Source of the DNA: Pseudomonas cannabina
Lineage (GTDB): Bacteria > Pseudomonadota > Gammaproteobacteria > Pseudomonadales > Pseudomonadaceae
Assembly (NCBI RefSeq): GCF_900100365.1
Contig: NZ_FNKU01000007.1
Coordinates: 1-37,423 of the forward strand
DNA length: 37,423 nt
Reading direction: 5' to 3'
Made by a program: the position numbers and the translations under genes. A model generated the notes under the pieces. The model made no database searches and had not been told where the DNA came from. It saw nothing but the letters and a program-made list of their open reading frames with translations. Every line of letters starts with the position of its first letter. The stretch's first letter is position 1. This document shows, piece after piece, positions 7,124 to 14,992 of this stretch.

Positions 7124-8021
7124 GCCCCTTGAAGGTCGGTTAAAGGCCATGGCCGAGAAAGCTAAAAAAAGAAGTGAGGTAGCAGAGCAGCAAGATTCGG
7201 TGCAACCGGCTTGCGACGAGCGCAATCTTGTTTACGGCGTTCAAGTCGCTGAGGATGAGATAGCTTTTCGTTTGTCTCTTGTTCTGCCATCACCTGGTGA
7301 TGATCGTCGGGCTATGGCTAATGCCATTTTGCGCAGCTCTCTATTCGGTGTGGTCGAAAAAGGGAAACGCAAGTACGAGAAAAAGGTCCACAAGGTTACG
7401 ATTCAAGGTCTTTCCTTGTCCGTGACGGGTGAACAACTCGATCAGTCAGATTTGGATGTTTTTTTGGAGTGCCTACACCGCCACCAAGATCAGACTTTGG
7501 GTACGAAAGTACGTTTCACAGCGGGTAGTTTTCTGCGAGCTATTAATCGCGACGTTGGCAAGGCTAACTACCTGTGGTTGAACGATGTATTGGCTCGTCT
7601 TTCACTCTATGGAATCGAATTAGGGGATGGTCAGCGTTTTTATCTTGGTACGTTGTTAAATGAAATGTACCGTGATGAAAATACGCGGGAATATGTGATT
7701 ATGGTCAATCCTAAATTTTCTGTTTTTTTTGCGGATGGACTATGGACTGGCCTAGATACCGAAGAGCGGCAATCTCTTAAAGGCAAAGCGTTGGCTTTGT
7801 GGTTACATGGCTTTTATAGTACTCATGAAAAGCCATTTCAGTACAAGGTCGAGACGCTTAAAGGTATGTGTGGGAGTGAAACAGGTGAGCTTTTCAAATT
7901 TCGGCAGACTTTAAAGAAAGCGTTGTCTGACCTTAGCGTAGTTACATGCTGGACCTGCTGGATTGATGAGAAAACAGATCTAGTGCATGTGGTGAAAACC
8001 AAGGCGGTGCGTCATGAGTAA
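7116..8021 (+). CDS. trfA: TrfA-like replication initiator
   Basis: 301 residues. Resembles IncP TrfA along its length: DDRRAMANAILRSSLFGV (TrfA has an R-AMPNDIARSALF block), KVTIQGLSLSVTGEQLDQSD, YLWLNDVLARLSLYGIEL, KGKALALWLHGFYSTHEKPF, KVETLKGMCGSETGELFKFR. These span two winged-helix domains that bind iterons. Start ATG at 7116 with GGGGGA seven bases upstream; the N-terminus is rich in charged residues. It would bind the 22-bp iterons at 6581-6700, recruit DnaA and helicase, and limit copy number by iteron pairing. Its stop overlaps the next gene by eight bases. The copy at 32269 has five missing bases and is not reliable. Confidence 0.9.
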   Translation: MTKPLEGRLKAMAEKAKKRSEVAEQQDSVQPACDERNLVYGVQVAEDEIAFRLSLVLPSPGDDRRAMANAILRSSLFGVVEKGKRKYEKKVHKVTIQGLSLSVTGEQLDQSDLDVFLECLHRHQDQTLGTKVRFTAGSFLRAINRDVGKANYLWLNDVLARLSLYGIELGDGQRFYLGTLLNEMYRDENTREYVIMVNPKFSVFFADGLWTGLDTEERQSLKGKALALWLHGFYSTHEKPFQYKVETLKGMCGSETGELFKFRQTLKKALSDLSVVTCWTCWIDEKTDLVHVVKTKAVRHE

Positions 8022-8475
8022 TGTCGTGAAATTCCCGGGCCAAGAAGACGACCCCGTCCCCGATAACGTGGTGAGTTTTCCTGATGCCAAACAGCGGAAG
8101 GCCTGCACGCTAGTTCGACGGGGCAAAGGCAACCCTCGAAAAAACCGGTCGTTCGGGACGTTGTGTTGGTCGGTGGTAAAGGCATTGTTCAAAGCGGTCC
8201 GATATGCCGCTGCCTTTGTTCTTTTTATGGCGCTCGCCGTGCCATTGGGTGTGCTGCACAGCTTCAAAGGGTTGATCACATTTTTCGGCGTCGTCACCTC
8301 TGCCATTTTGTATTGGCATGATGGCCTTACCTACGTGCATACCGCGAAGGCGGGTGCACCGACCGTCTACACATTTGTAACGTGCCTGGTGCTGGTGGTG
8401 CTTGCACATTCGGGCAAGGCGGTGGCTGAGTGGTTGTCTGAAAAACGTATAGCCTTCCGGCTCTTCGGCCTCTAA
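8014..8475 (+). CDS. Membrane protein coupled to the initiator gene
   Basis: 153 residues. A hydrophilic basic N-terminus (about 50 residues) is followed by hydrophobic segments at roughly 62-85 (AVRYAAAFVLFMALAVPLGV), 88-103 (GLITFFGVVTSAILYW) and 117-134 (TVYTFVTCLVLVVLAHS), so two to three inner-membrane helices. The start overlaps the end of trfA by eight bases, indicating one operon. No family recognised. Its stop TAA lies inside the CTAA target of MITE copy 2, so the insertion leaves the protein unchanged. Association with replication or its control is inferred from position only. Confidence 0.75.
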   Translation: MSNVVKFPGQEDDPVPDNVVSFPDAKQRKACTLVRRGKGNPRKNRSFGTLCWSVVKALFKAVRYAAAFVLFMALAVPLGVLHSFKGLITFFGVVTSAILYWHDGLTYVHTAKAGAPTVYTFVTCLVLVVLAHSGKAVAEWLSEKRIAFRLFGL

Positions 8476-8574
8476 GGAGGCGCTGATTTATTCGATTTTT
8501 CGTCCCTGCAACGCTCTGGAGGCCTTGATTTATCTGGGGGCAACAGCTGGGTTTTAGAATAAATCAGCGTCTCC
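8476..8574 (-). mobile_element. MITE copy 2 (99 bp)
   Basis: Ends GGAGGCGCTG (left) and inverted GGAGACGCTG (right), with CTAA duplications at 8472-8475 and 8575-8578. Inserted exactly at the stop codon of the membrane-protein gene. Confidence 0.93.
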
Positions 8575-8621
8575 CTAAGGAGACTAATCCATTCGACAAA
8601 AGCACTCAACATAAGAGACGG

Positions 8622-8987
8622 ATGCCGGAGGCTCTTATAGGGTGTGTACTGTCGTGCATGAGGGATTTTGAAATGGCGATTTTTCTGGAAGGGCAAGAAG
8701 AGTGGACAACTGATCTGCTCCCTGAACTTTCACCGCAGGAGGGCAAAGCGGTAATCATGTATTCACATGGCTTTTCGTTGAGAACGATTGCCATTGAAGT
8801 GGGTATATCCCCGCATACGGTTCGAGTTTATCTGTCTAGAGCTAAAGACAAATTCGAAATTCATAACCTTTTTGAGCTTCGTGATATTTGTATGCTTAGG
8901 GAGGCGCTGATTTATTCGATTTTTCGTCCCTGCAACGCTCTGGAGGCCTTGATTTATCTGGGGGGCAACAGCTGGGTTTTAGAATAA
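8622..8987 (+). CDS. LuxR-type HTH regulator, C-terminus replaced by a MITE
   Basis: The body LSPQEGKAVIMYSHGFSLRT followed by IAIEVGISPHTVRVYLSRAK and DKFEIHNLFELRD is a LuxR/FixJ-type helix-turn-helix (LSPxE start, I-A-x-x-x-GIS-x-HTV-R-V-Y core). From codon 93 the frame enters the MITE at 8900 and acquires a foreign tail. Removing the MITE with one TTAG copy restores a 118-codon frame ending at 9082, so the native tail began RVNSLILRKMSSSQNWLHDS. The start is uncertain: 8622, 8658 or 8673 are possible. There is no receiver or ligand domain; it is a stand-alone HTH. The DNA-binding domain is intact, so the fused form could still function. Confidence 0.7.
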   Translation: MPEALIGCVLSCMRDFEMAIFLEGQEEWTTDLLPELSPQEGKAVIMYSHGFSLRTIAIEVGISPHTVRVYLSRAKDKFEIHNLFELRDICMLREALIYSIFRPCNALEALIYLGGNSWVLE

Positions 8988-8999
8988 ATCAGCGTCTCC
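8900..8999 (-). mobile_element. MITE copy 3 (100 bp)
   Basis: Same terminal repeats as the other copies. TTAG duplications at 8896-8899 and 9000-9003. One G longer than the 99-bp copies in the internal G-run. Lies in the LuxR-type HTH gene. Confidence 0.93.
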
Positions 9000-9137
9000 T
9001 TAGAGTCAACAGCCTGATTTTAAGGAAAATGTCAAGTAGCCAAAATTGGCTACATGACAGCATTTCCCCCCCTGTGACCTAATGGATACCAGCGAGGAAC
9101 AGCCCGCTAACAAAATTAACCGGGATGAGGAAATGGC

Positions 9138-9335
9138 ATGTTGAATGAGTTCGAAACCGAAGACGGAAAGGCCAAGTGGCGCTCGGCAGAGGTGCGCGTC
9201 ATGCTCGATGCCGATGTGCATTACCACGTGGCCAAGGAAGCCTTTGAGCGCAACATCCCGAAACGCAAGGTGATCCAGGAAGCGCTGCTGAAAAACTACG
9301 GCATCGACTATGCGCCGATGATTGGCGGCGAGTGA
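9138..9335 (+). CDS. Small RHH-like DNA-binding protein
   Basis: 65 residues starting MLNEFETEDGKAKWRSAEVR. The segment VRVMLDADVHYHVAKEAFER followed by NIPKRKVIQEALLKNYGI reads as a ribbon-helix-helix domain. ATGAGGAAATGGC upstream gives a purine-rich ribosome-binding site. The next gene begins ten bases after its stop, so the two form an operon. The partner is truncated and unrecognised, so the role (antitoxin, partition or transfer regulator) is undetermined. Confidence 0.65.
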   Translation: MLNEFETEDGKAKWRSAEVRVMLDADVHYHVAKEAFERNIPKRKVIQEALLKNYGIDYAPMIGGE

Positions 9336-9345
9336 GAGGCTTCCC

Positions 9346-9503
9346 ATGAAGGATCGTTCACAGGTCAGACAAATCGTAAAGCGCGACACGTCCGACCTTA
9401 CCCGGCTCTCCCCGGCGCAAGCGAAGGCATTCGGCGATGCCGTCATGGCTGATTTCACTATAACCATCCAGCTCAAGGCGAGCAAATACACGTGTGGTGG
9501 TTC
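9346..9503 (+). pseudogene. Gene truncated by an IS801-like insertion
   Basis: About 52 native codons remain: MKDRSQVRQIVKRDTSDLTR, then LSPAQAKAFGDAVMADFTIT. The frame then runs into GTTC (9500-9503), the target tetranucleotide of IS801-like elements, followed by the last nine bases of the IS801 end and the 634-bp element. The 3' part of the gene is not found in the window. Family unknown. It would be cotranscribed with the RHH-like gene before it. Confidence 0.6.
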
Positions 9504-9512
9504 ATGCATAGG
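9504..9512 (-). mobile_element. 9-bp stump of an IS801-like terminus
   Basis: ATGCATAGG next to GTTC is the inverted form of the end CCTATGCAT followed by target GAAC, as seen intact at 19157-19169. The rest of that IS801-like element is found on the far side of the 634-bp element only in the other isomer (35291 onward), and at 20661 in this one. Confidence 0.75.
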
Positions 9513-10146
9513 TGTAACGACCTGCAATCGAAATGGCCCGGACCTGCAATCATCGCGTTTTTCGACCGGGATTAATTGCGTCTATCCGGCACCGCGAACC
9601 AGCATTGACTGCAAACGAACCTGCATCCACCCACTTCGACCTGCAATCGAGAGCGGCCGACCAGGATTAAATGCGACTGAAAACCGATGATTTTAGCGGG
9701 GTTTACGCGGATGCACTCGGCTTAGTGCACTTTCTGTTTCATTGCTCCGCACCCTGTACTGCGATCACACGATTCAGTCCGGTAGCCCGGTAGCGCTGCT
9801 GTTGGAAGCTCCAACCTCTTACCTCCGTAAGGTGCCATCGTCAAGTTTGTCTCTTTAGACTCTAGAATTTGTGAACGTACTGTATCAAAAATTAAAAACC
9901 GCCCTATTGAGACGCAAAAAGCGTCTCGGCCATACGTCTCACAAGGGTGTGCTCAAATGAGACATAAGCGGCGAGCGATCACTCGCAAATAATTCCGGTT
10001 CATGACAATCGATTGCAGGTCGAACCAGATGAACGCAGGTTCATTCGCAAATAATCCCGGTTTGCTGGCTCGGATAGATGCAATCAATCCTGGTCGAAAA
10101 ACGCGATGATTGCAGGTCCGGGCCATTTCGATTGCAGGCCGCTACA
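9513..10146 (-). mobile_element. 634-bp IS21-like non-autonomous element, copy A
   Basis: Ends TGTAACGACCTGCAATCG and (inverted) TGTAGCGGCCTGCAATCG; the first ~60 bp of the two ends match nearly perfectly. Each end has alternating boxes of two kinds, GACCTGCAATC and CCGGGATTATTTGCGA-like, extending about 190 bp inward. Such repeated terminal boxes and TG...CA ends resemble the IS21 family, but there is no istA or istB. The centre holds a GAGACGC-TTTTT-GCGTCTC hairpin and no convincing gene. Flanks are CATAGG (9507-9512) and CCTACC (10147-10152), which do not match here. It is the inverted partner of 20662-21295. Confidence 0.85.
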
Positions 10147-11025
10147 CCTACCCGGTCAATAGCGGCCTTATCAATCACTCGGCCTTTGTCATCCTTCAAT
10201 AGGTCCTCTGAGGGTTTGAGACGCGCCGTGAAGGTATTGCCGCCCACAGTGAACGTGCCGTCCAGGGTGTAGAAAAATGAGGACGTATGCGCCTGATTCG
10301 CGAGCCAGCGTCGGACAATCAGTCCCAGGATAGGCGTTTGCACCCGGCCAACGCTCAACACGCCCTGATAGCCCTTGGCTTGGGCTGCGATGGTATACGC
10401 ACGTGACATACTCAGGCCGTACAACAAATCACCGGCAGTACGGGCATAGGTCTTCTGATAGATGCCAAAAAAGTCGCTATTGTCTTTCAGATTGGCTAAG
10501 GAGACGCTGATTTATTCTAAAACCCAGCTGTTGCCCCCAGATAAATCAAGGCCTCCAGAGCGTTGCAGGGACGAAAAATCGAATAAATCAGCGCCTCCCT
10601 AAGGACTTTTTGACCGCATTAGGGGTGTTGTCACTGATTAATACCCGTTTTACCGTTTTGGTGTACCCCGCAAAAAGAATCAGCTCGTCTACCAGCAGTT
10701 GCCCTTCATCGTCGGGGTCGCCGCCATGCACAATTTCATCCGCCTCCTTGATTAGATTAATGACGTTGCGCGTGTGATCTGCTTTGTCGGGGATGACTTC
10801 ATATTGCAAGGGAAACAGATTCAACGGCAAGTCGTCTTGTTTCCACTGCTTATAGCTGGGATTGTAAGCCTCCGGATCGACAGATTTAAGCAAGTGGCCA
10901 ATGCACCACGTGACTTTATCTTCTCCGCACTCAAAGTAACCGTTCTTTTTTGACGGCTTTCCGTCTGTCAAGGCGTTTGCGATGTCCAGGGCAAGAGCAG
11001 GTTTTTCAGCGATATACAGTTTCAT
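10147..11025 (-). pseudogene. topB: DNA topoisomerase III, 5' part (Toprim half), MITE-broken
   Basis: Reads from ATG 11025 leftward. MKLYIAEKPALALDIANALT and VHGGDPDDEGQLLVDELILF are the Toprim motifs that bind magnesium in type IA topoisomerases. The MITE at 10500-10598 interrupts the frame after NTPNAVKKSL. Beyond it the frame resumes with KDNSDFFGIYQKTYARTAGD, LSMSRAYTIAAQAKGYQGVL and SVGRVQTPILGLIVRR. It ends at the 634-bp element with the truncated target GGTAGG. The catalytic tyrosine is on the 3' part, now at 21302 on the other strand. Removing the MITE and 634-bp element in the other isomer gives 2172 bp, exactly 724 codons including stop. Plasmid TopB/TraE enzymes are often in conjugation modules. 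Confidence 0.88.
10500..10598 (+). mobile_element. MITE copy 4 (99 bp)
   Basis: CTAA duplications at 10496-10499 and 10599-10602. Inserted in the topB 5' part. Left end GGAGACGCTG, right end inverted GGAGGCGCTG. Confidence 0.93.
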
Positions 11026-11041
11026 GATTCAACCTATATAT

Positions 11042-11245
11042 TCATTCGATTTGTCGCCACAAATAGGGCGGAATTTTATCAAAGGAGCGACCGGTTGCTA
11101 TTTCGACGCCGCGATGGTCAGCAGCCGCCAAAACGGACAGCGCCTCATCAGCGGTCACTTTTTTAAGCAGCCGCTCGACCATAAAGTCGAGGGTTTCTTG
11201 TTTGCTACAACGTCGAAACTTCAACAAGTACGATTGTTTGTTCAA
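11042..11245 (-). CDS. Hha/YmoA-family nucleoid-modulating protein
   Basis: 67 residues. YLLKFRRCSKQETLDFMVER, then SVLAAADHRGVEIATGRSFD and KIPPYLWRQIE, align with Hha/YmoA (YLMRLRRC..., S-AADHR-E-T-x-x-x-L-YDKIP-x-x-VW). The conserved ADHR and the KIP-x-x-x-W ending are present. Hha proteins lack a DNA-binding domain and bind H-NS dimers to tune silencing, often of horizontally acquired or transfer genes. The gene lies 16 bp upstream of topB and just after trbM in the same minus-strand operon. An H-NS-family gene follows topB in the other isomer, so plasmid-encoded Hha and H-NS may cooperate; this is inferred. Confidence 0.82.
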   Translation of the reverse strand: MNKQSYLLKFRRCSKQETLDFMVERLLKKVTADEALSVLAAADHRGVEIATGRSFDKIPPYLWRQIE

Positions 11246-11249
11246 TGGA

Positions 11250-11570
11250 CTAGCCCCGGACCTTACCGAATGTGTCCAGTATCATATCAGAGTAGGCCGG
11301 ATCGGAGCCTTCACAGCGTCCTAAAAATGCTTTCCGAGCATCAAACGTTGGTTGCGGTCTGAACTTGCCGCGTTTCTTGACTTCGATGCTGAAAAACTTC
11401 TTCTCGGCGGATTGGCAATCTGCACCACCACTATTGCCTGTCAACTTGCCGTACATGCACAGCGTGACGGTGCAAGCGTCCGTCTCGCCGGCATGTGCGT
11501 AAGCGATTACCCCAAGCCAAAGGAGCAGACCCGCAAAAGCGATTCTCTGTGTCCTATTGAAGGTATTCAT
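11250..11570 (-). CDS. trbM: TrbM/KikA-family conjugal transfer protein
   Basis: 106 residues. The N-terminal signal peptide IAFAGLLLWLGVIAYAHA is followed by CTVTLCMYGKLTG, SAEKKFFSIEVKKRGKF, TFDARKAFLGRCEG and ILDTFGKVRG, the conserved TrbM blocks with paired cysteines. A periplasmic location is expected. TrbM/KikA proteins occur in conjugation operons of IncP- and IncN-like systems, with an accessory role. Its start overlaps the 3' end of the reconstructed upstream gene by 17 bp. The neighbours are transfer-related. Confidence 0.85.
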   Translation of the reverse strand: MNTFNRTQRIAFAGLLLWLGVIAYAHAGETDACTVTLCMYGKLTGNSGGADCQSAEKKFFSIEVKKRGKFRPQPTFDARKAFLGRCEGSDPAYSDMILDTFGKVRG

Positions 11571-11980
11571 TTTTCAGCCCCTCATGAGGTGGTAGGGTTA
11601 AAACCTGATACAGGCGGCCCCGTAATATTTCGTTGATTTCCGTTAGGGAGGCGCTGATTTATTCGATTTTTCGTCCCTGCAACGCTCTGGAGGCCTTGAT
11701 TTATCTGGGGGCAACAGCTGGGTTTTAGAATAAATCAGCGTCTCCTTAGGGTTACTCGCTCAGACATAAGCTCGGTATTGGACGTATCCAGCAGGCGTGC
11801 AATCTGCTGAATAGCCTCACAAAACTCACGGTCCGTCATCGTAAAGCGCTCAAACAAGGGCTGTGGCAACATGCGTTGAACTTCATACATGCGTTCATAC
11901 AGCACGAGTGCATTGAGCATTAGATTTCTCCGTGTCGGTGTGCTGTAGCCTTCTCCGGAATGAAGGGTTTTAAAGTTCAT
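11554..11980 (-). pseudogene. Hypothetical transfer-operon gene disrupted by a MITE
   Basis: Begins MNFKTLHSGEGYSTPTRRNL. MITE copy 5 interrupts it after SERVTL. Removing the MITE and one TTAG restores a frame of 107 codons plus stop ending TLPPHEGLKNEYLQ and overlapping the trbM start. With the MITE the product would be 81 residues. The start overlaps the stop of the upstream lipoprotein gene (ATGA). No family recognised. A conserved position between a T4SS lipoprotein and trbM suggests a role in transfer. Confidence 0.65.
11647..11745 (-). mobile_element. MITE copy 5 (99 bp)
   Basis: TTAG duplications at 11643-11646 and 11746-11749. Inserted in the transfer-operon gene upstream of trbM. 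Same termini as the other copies. Confidence 0.93.
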
Positions 11981-12474
11981 TTTTGCACCTCGCCGTATTT
12001 ATGAAGCGTGATAGAGACGTTTTCACAGCCAACACAGAGCGTGGTTGCCCGGTACGTGAGACTGGAACTGGTGGTTTCGTGCTTCCACGTTCGGCTGACT
12101 GGCTGCACAGGCGTTGCCTTCTGGTTGACCCTGATCGGTGCTGTAGCCCCGTGCTGTAGCAGCCATTGCTGGGTGCGTGCAGCATCCGCCAGGTTGTGGG
12201 TGTCCAGCTCGATCAGGTCCGCGTGAGCCAGTGCGTAATAGAACGCCGTGTCGTATGAGCGCTGATCGCCCTGGAAGTCGGCTAACGTCAAGCTCCAGGG
12301 GCCATTAGCCTGTGCAGACTTGATCACTTCATGGGTTACCACCAGGCGCGGTAGGCCGGTATTAACCACTTCTGGCTGCTGTTCAAAATCAACGGCGACG
12401 GGTTGAGGGGGTGAAGAACATCCTCCCAGCACCCAACCGGCCACGGATAAAAAGCAAAACGCTATTTTTTTCAT
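11977..12474 (-). CDS. T4SS-associated lipoprotein (Cag12-like)
   Basis: 165 residues from the ATG at 12474, chosen because GAGGA lies just upstream and the protein then begins with a lipoprotein signal peptide (MKKIAFCFLSVAGWVLGGC; the lipobox LGGC puts the lipidated Cys at about residue 19). The rest includes YYALAHADLIELD and a C-terminal region with a C-V-G-C pair and SITLHKYGEV. The pattern and context (next to a VirD4 gene and trbM) fit the Cag12-type lipoproteins of conjugative type IV secretion clusters. The family call is moderate; the lipoprotein call is strong. Confidence 0.7.
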   Translation of the reverse strand: MKKIAFCFLSVAGWVLGGCSSPPQPVAVDFEQQPEVVNTGLPRLVVTHEVIKSAQANGPWSLTLADFQGDQRSYDTAFYYALAHADLIELDTHNLADAARTQQWLLQHGATAPIRVNQKATPVQPVSRTWKHETTSSSLTYRATTLCVGCENVSITLHKYGEVQK

Positions 12475-12484
12475 GGGGTGATCC

Positions 12485-14415
12485 TCAAAAGTTAACATGC
12501 GCTTCTAGTTCATGCCGGGATAAGGTCAATGCCAAGTCATCCTTTGTTGGAAATTCGCCTTGACCTAATGTCGCTTTAACAGCTTGGAGCGTGGGGGAAA
12601 GTGCAATCAGTTTGTCCATAAAAAAATCATCGTTGAAATAGTAAGCCTTTTTGCAATAAATCGGGTGTTCACCTTTGAGCAAAATGACTTCATCGTCCAC
12701 AGGCAGCAATTTAAGCTCCTGCGCTAACATGAGGGGGCGCTTCTCGTCTTTTTCTGACTCACCGCGCTGTGTTTTTCCACCTATGGTTTTGCTGGTAGAC
12801 TTCCATTTGGGTGACGTAAAACCCAACTCATTGGATATCTTTTCCGCGTGTTCCTGCTCGCTCAATGAGAAATTGATCTTGCATGAATGGTTGGCAATCA
12901 GCGTTTTCGTACCGTTCAGACCATAAATATCGTTCAGTTGCGACAAGTCCTGAAAGATGGTTAACAGTTGCAGTTTGTAGCCTGCGATGTAACCCGCCGC
13001 GTCCTTGACGTAGCTGATTCGGCCAATAGACGGGAACTCGTCCATCAGAAACAAGGCGTTCAGTTTGAGCGAAGGATCAAAGTCCGGGTTTTCACTCAGG
13101 TTGACTTTTAGCGCGCAGTTGAAGAACAGGTTAAGGATAACCGGAGCAATTTTTACATCCTCAGGCAAGACGCCTAAATACACCGTCATTTTTTCGCGGC
13201 GCAACTGTCTGAAGTCAAAATCGTTTTTGTCTGTCGCCTTTCTGACATTCGGCAAGGTAAAAAGACGTAGCTCTTTCTCAAATGTTCCCGTCACACTGCC
13301 TTTCACATCATCGCCCAGCAGAGAAAAGCTTTTTAGCTTGTCGTGTGCGCCCTGGACGACATGCACGATTGATTCAGGACAGGTCGTAGGAGAGGGTGCG
13401 TCCACAAGTGCTTCCGCCAAGGCCTCAACAATGTCATCCACGGTTACTTGATAGTAAACATCCAGTGCCGTCCCTATAGGGAAGGTCTGAAAAAGCCTTT
13501 TCTTCAAAAGTCGAAGCCAGTAAATACAGGCGCTCCAGCCCGGTTCCTCTCCAAAAAAATGGGCTTTTTCAGAGGATACATAGAGAACAGAGGCTTGATG
13601 TTAAAAGTCCGCAATTGACCCGGCTGGTAGGTCAAGAAATACCAAAGCGCCGAGACATAAGCCACGAACAGACTTTGAGCAGCGGTGTTGAAGTGCTTTT
13701 CAGCGCCCGTTGTACTGTCGGTGTTGTAGAAGATTTCGGCGATGCCGAGTAAATCCGACAGCCCCTTGCTGTGGCTCAGGTCTACGTACACCAACGGGTT
13801 CATGCCGTGCGACTTCTCATCAAACGGGTTAAACAGAAAAATCTTGTTTCCCAACACCTTTTGCCGATAGCGGCTGGTGATGTTGTAGCACTCCTGTTTT
13901 AAATCCAGGATGATTGCAGAACCCAACCACAGCATCAGGTTGGCGATCACCACGGCGGCCCCCTTGCCAGAGCGACTCCCTGCACCGAGGGATACAAAGT
14001 CAGGCTGGACATAACGCAGCAGCTTACCTTTGTACTTACCGATCACAATGCCCTTTCCGTTGTCATCCCCCCAGGTGACTGACTTTGACTGACGGATATC
14101 GCGCTCAGTGGCGAAGCGCGCATCACCGTGCAGCGTTTGCTTGGGTGTTCCGTTGAGCTTTATCAGCGCAAGCACAGGCAATGTCAAAGACGCCACAAAG
14201 CCGATGCCCAAGGCTGCGAATGCACTGACCCTGATTTTGGTGTTGGACGTGCTTGAAAATATGGCTTCCCACAGTTTTCCATATTGCCACAGCGAAACGA
14301 TTTTCAGCGGCGGCACACCGTTTAGCCAATAGACCACAACGCTCGCAATCAAGGTGCTAAGGCCCAGGCACACCAGCAAAAGGAAAAAGGTCTGCGTTTT
14401 ATTAAAGCGTTTCAT
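12485..14415 (-). pseudogene. virD4: VirD4/TraG-type coupling protein split by a frameshift
   Basis: The N-terminal piece (14415-13504) has two membrane segments (TFFLLLVCLGLSTLIASVVV and a second near residues 65-85) and the Walker A motif LGAGSRSGKGAAVV. The C-terminal piece (13507-12485) has Walker B ALFLMDEFPSIGRI and TIFQDLSQLNDIYG. The pieces overlap by four bases (TTGA) in different frames. One extra base near the T-run at the overlap gives a continuous 643-residue protein, a normal VirD4 length. So this is either a homopolymer sequencing error or a real frameshift. This region is covered only once in the window. The product would be the ATPase linking relaxosome to secretion channel. 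Confidence 0.8.
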
Positions 14416-14621
14416 GGCGATCTACCCTCAAGCCAGGACTGAACTTGACCAATGCGTCGAGGCGTAAAGCAACTGCCGCCGCCATGGCTAGCGCCTCAGA
14501 CATATCGGGTACCCGGGGGGTGATGTCGTTCAATTCATAAGGTTGACCCGCCATGAAGGTAAGTGAAAAACTTCCCTCTGCGCCGTCCAAATCAAAGGCC
14601 AGATACTCGTCTCCCTTGAAC
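14402..14621 (-). pseudogene. 5'-truncated gene upstream of virD4
   Basis: The C-terminal ~72 residues remain: QFKGDEYLAFDLDGAEGSFS, LTFMAGQPYELNDITPRVPD, then ALRLDALVKFSPGLRVDRHE. The 5' part was cut off at GAAC (14618-14621) by the IS801-like copy 1. Its stop overlaps the virD4 start by 14 bp, so it belonged to the same transfer operon. No family recognised. The remainder of the mating-pair genes expected upstream is absent from the plasmid. Confidence 0.6.
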
Positions 14622-14710
14622 TGGGCAGCCTGCGGCTGCAAATTGTGGGATTTTGAAATCGGTTATCATAGCCGAAATCGAGTCGATCCCTCCTCAGCAC
14701 AGGCTTACAC

Positions 14711-14992
14711 ATGGCGTCAGAGACCAAAAAACGTAAACGGGCGAGCCGGGCAAAAGCCAAGGCAAAGCAGACCCGTCTCCAACGCGCCGGGCATACCACC
14801 TTCGTTCCCGATACCGACTTTTTCTTCGATATCGATCCTTTGGGTGATGTCGATCTTTGTAGTTGCTGCCAGACAACGTATCTGAACGACATGTTTCCCG
14901 ACGCTTCTTGCGTAAGCGTTTCGATGAGAGAAGGGCCAGGCGGATTCGCCATCACCGCCGTCATTCACCACGATGAGGAGCCGCCCTGCTGA
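14711..14992 (+). CDS. Basic 93-residue ORF spanning the IS801 extension junction
   Basis: Starts MASETKKRKRASRAKAKAKQ (strongly basic) and contains a C-x-C-C cluster near residue 50. The first ~58 residues lie in the extra upstream segment and the rest (DMFPDASCVSVSMREGPGGF on) lie in the IS801 left end. It overlaps the transposase start by 20 bp. It may be a chimera created when upstream DNA was captured, or a genuine accessory ORF. No family recognised. It occurs again at 17494. Confidence 0.4.
   Translation: MASETKKRKRASRAKAKAKQTRLQRAGHTTFVPDTDFFFDIDPLGDVDLCSCCQTTYLNDMFPDASCVSVSMREGPGGFAITAVIHHDEEPPC

Noticed and set aside
9322..9690. 122-residue frame running into the 634-bp element
   Set aside because: It is the truncated gene starting at 9346 read through into element sequence; the C-terminal part is not native.
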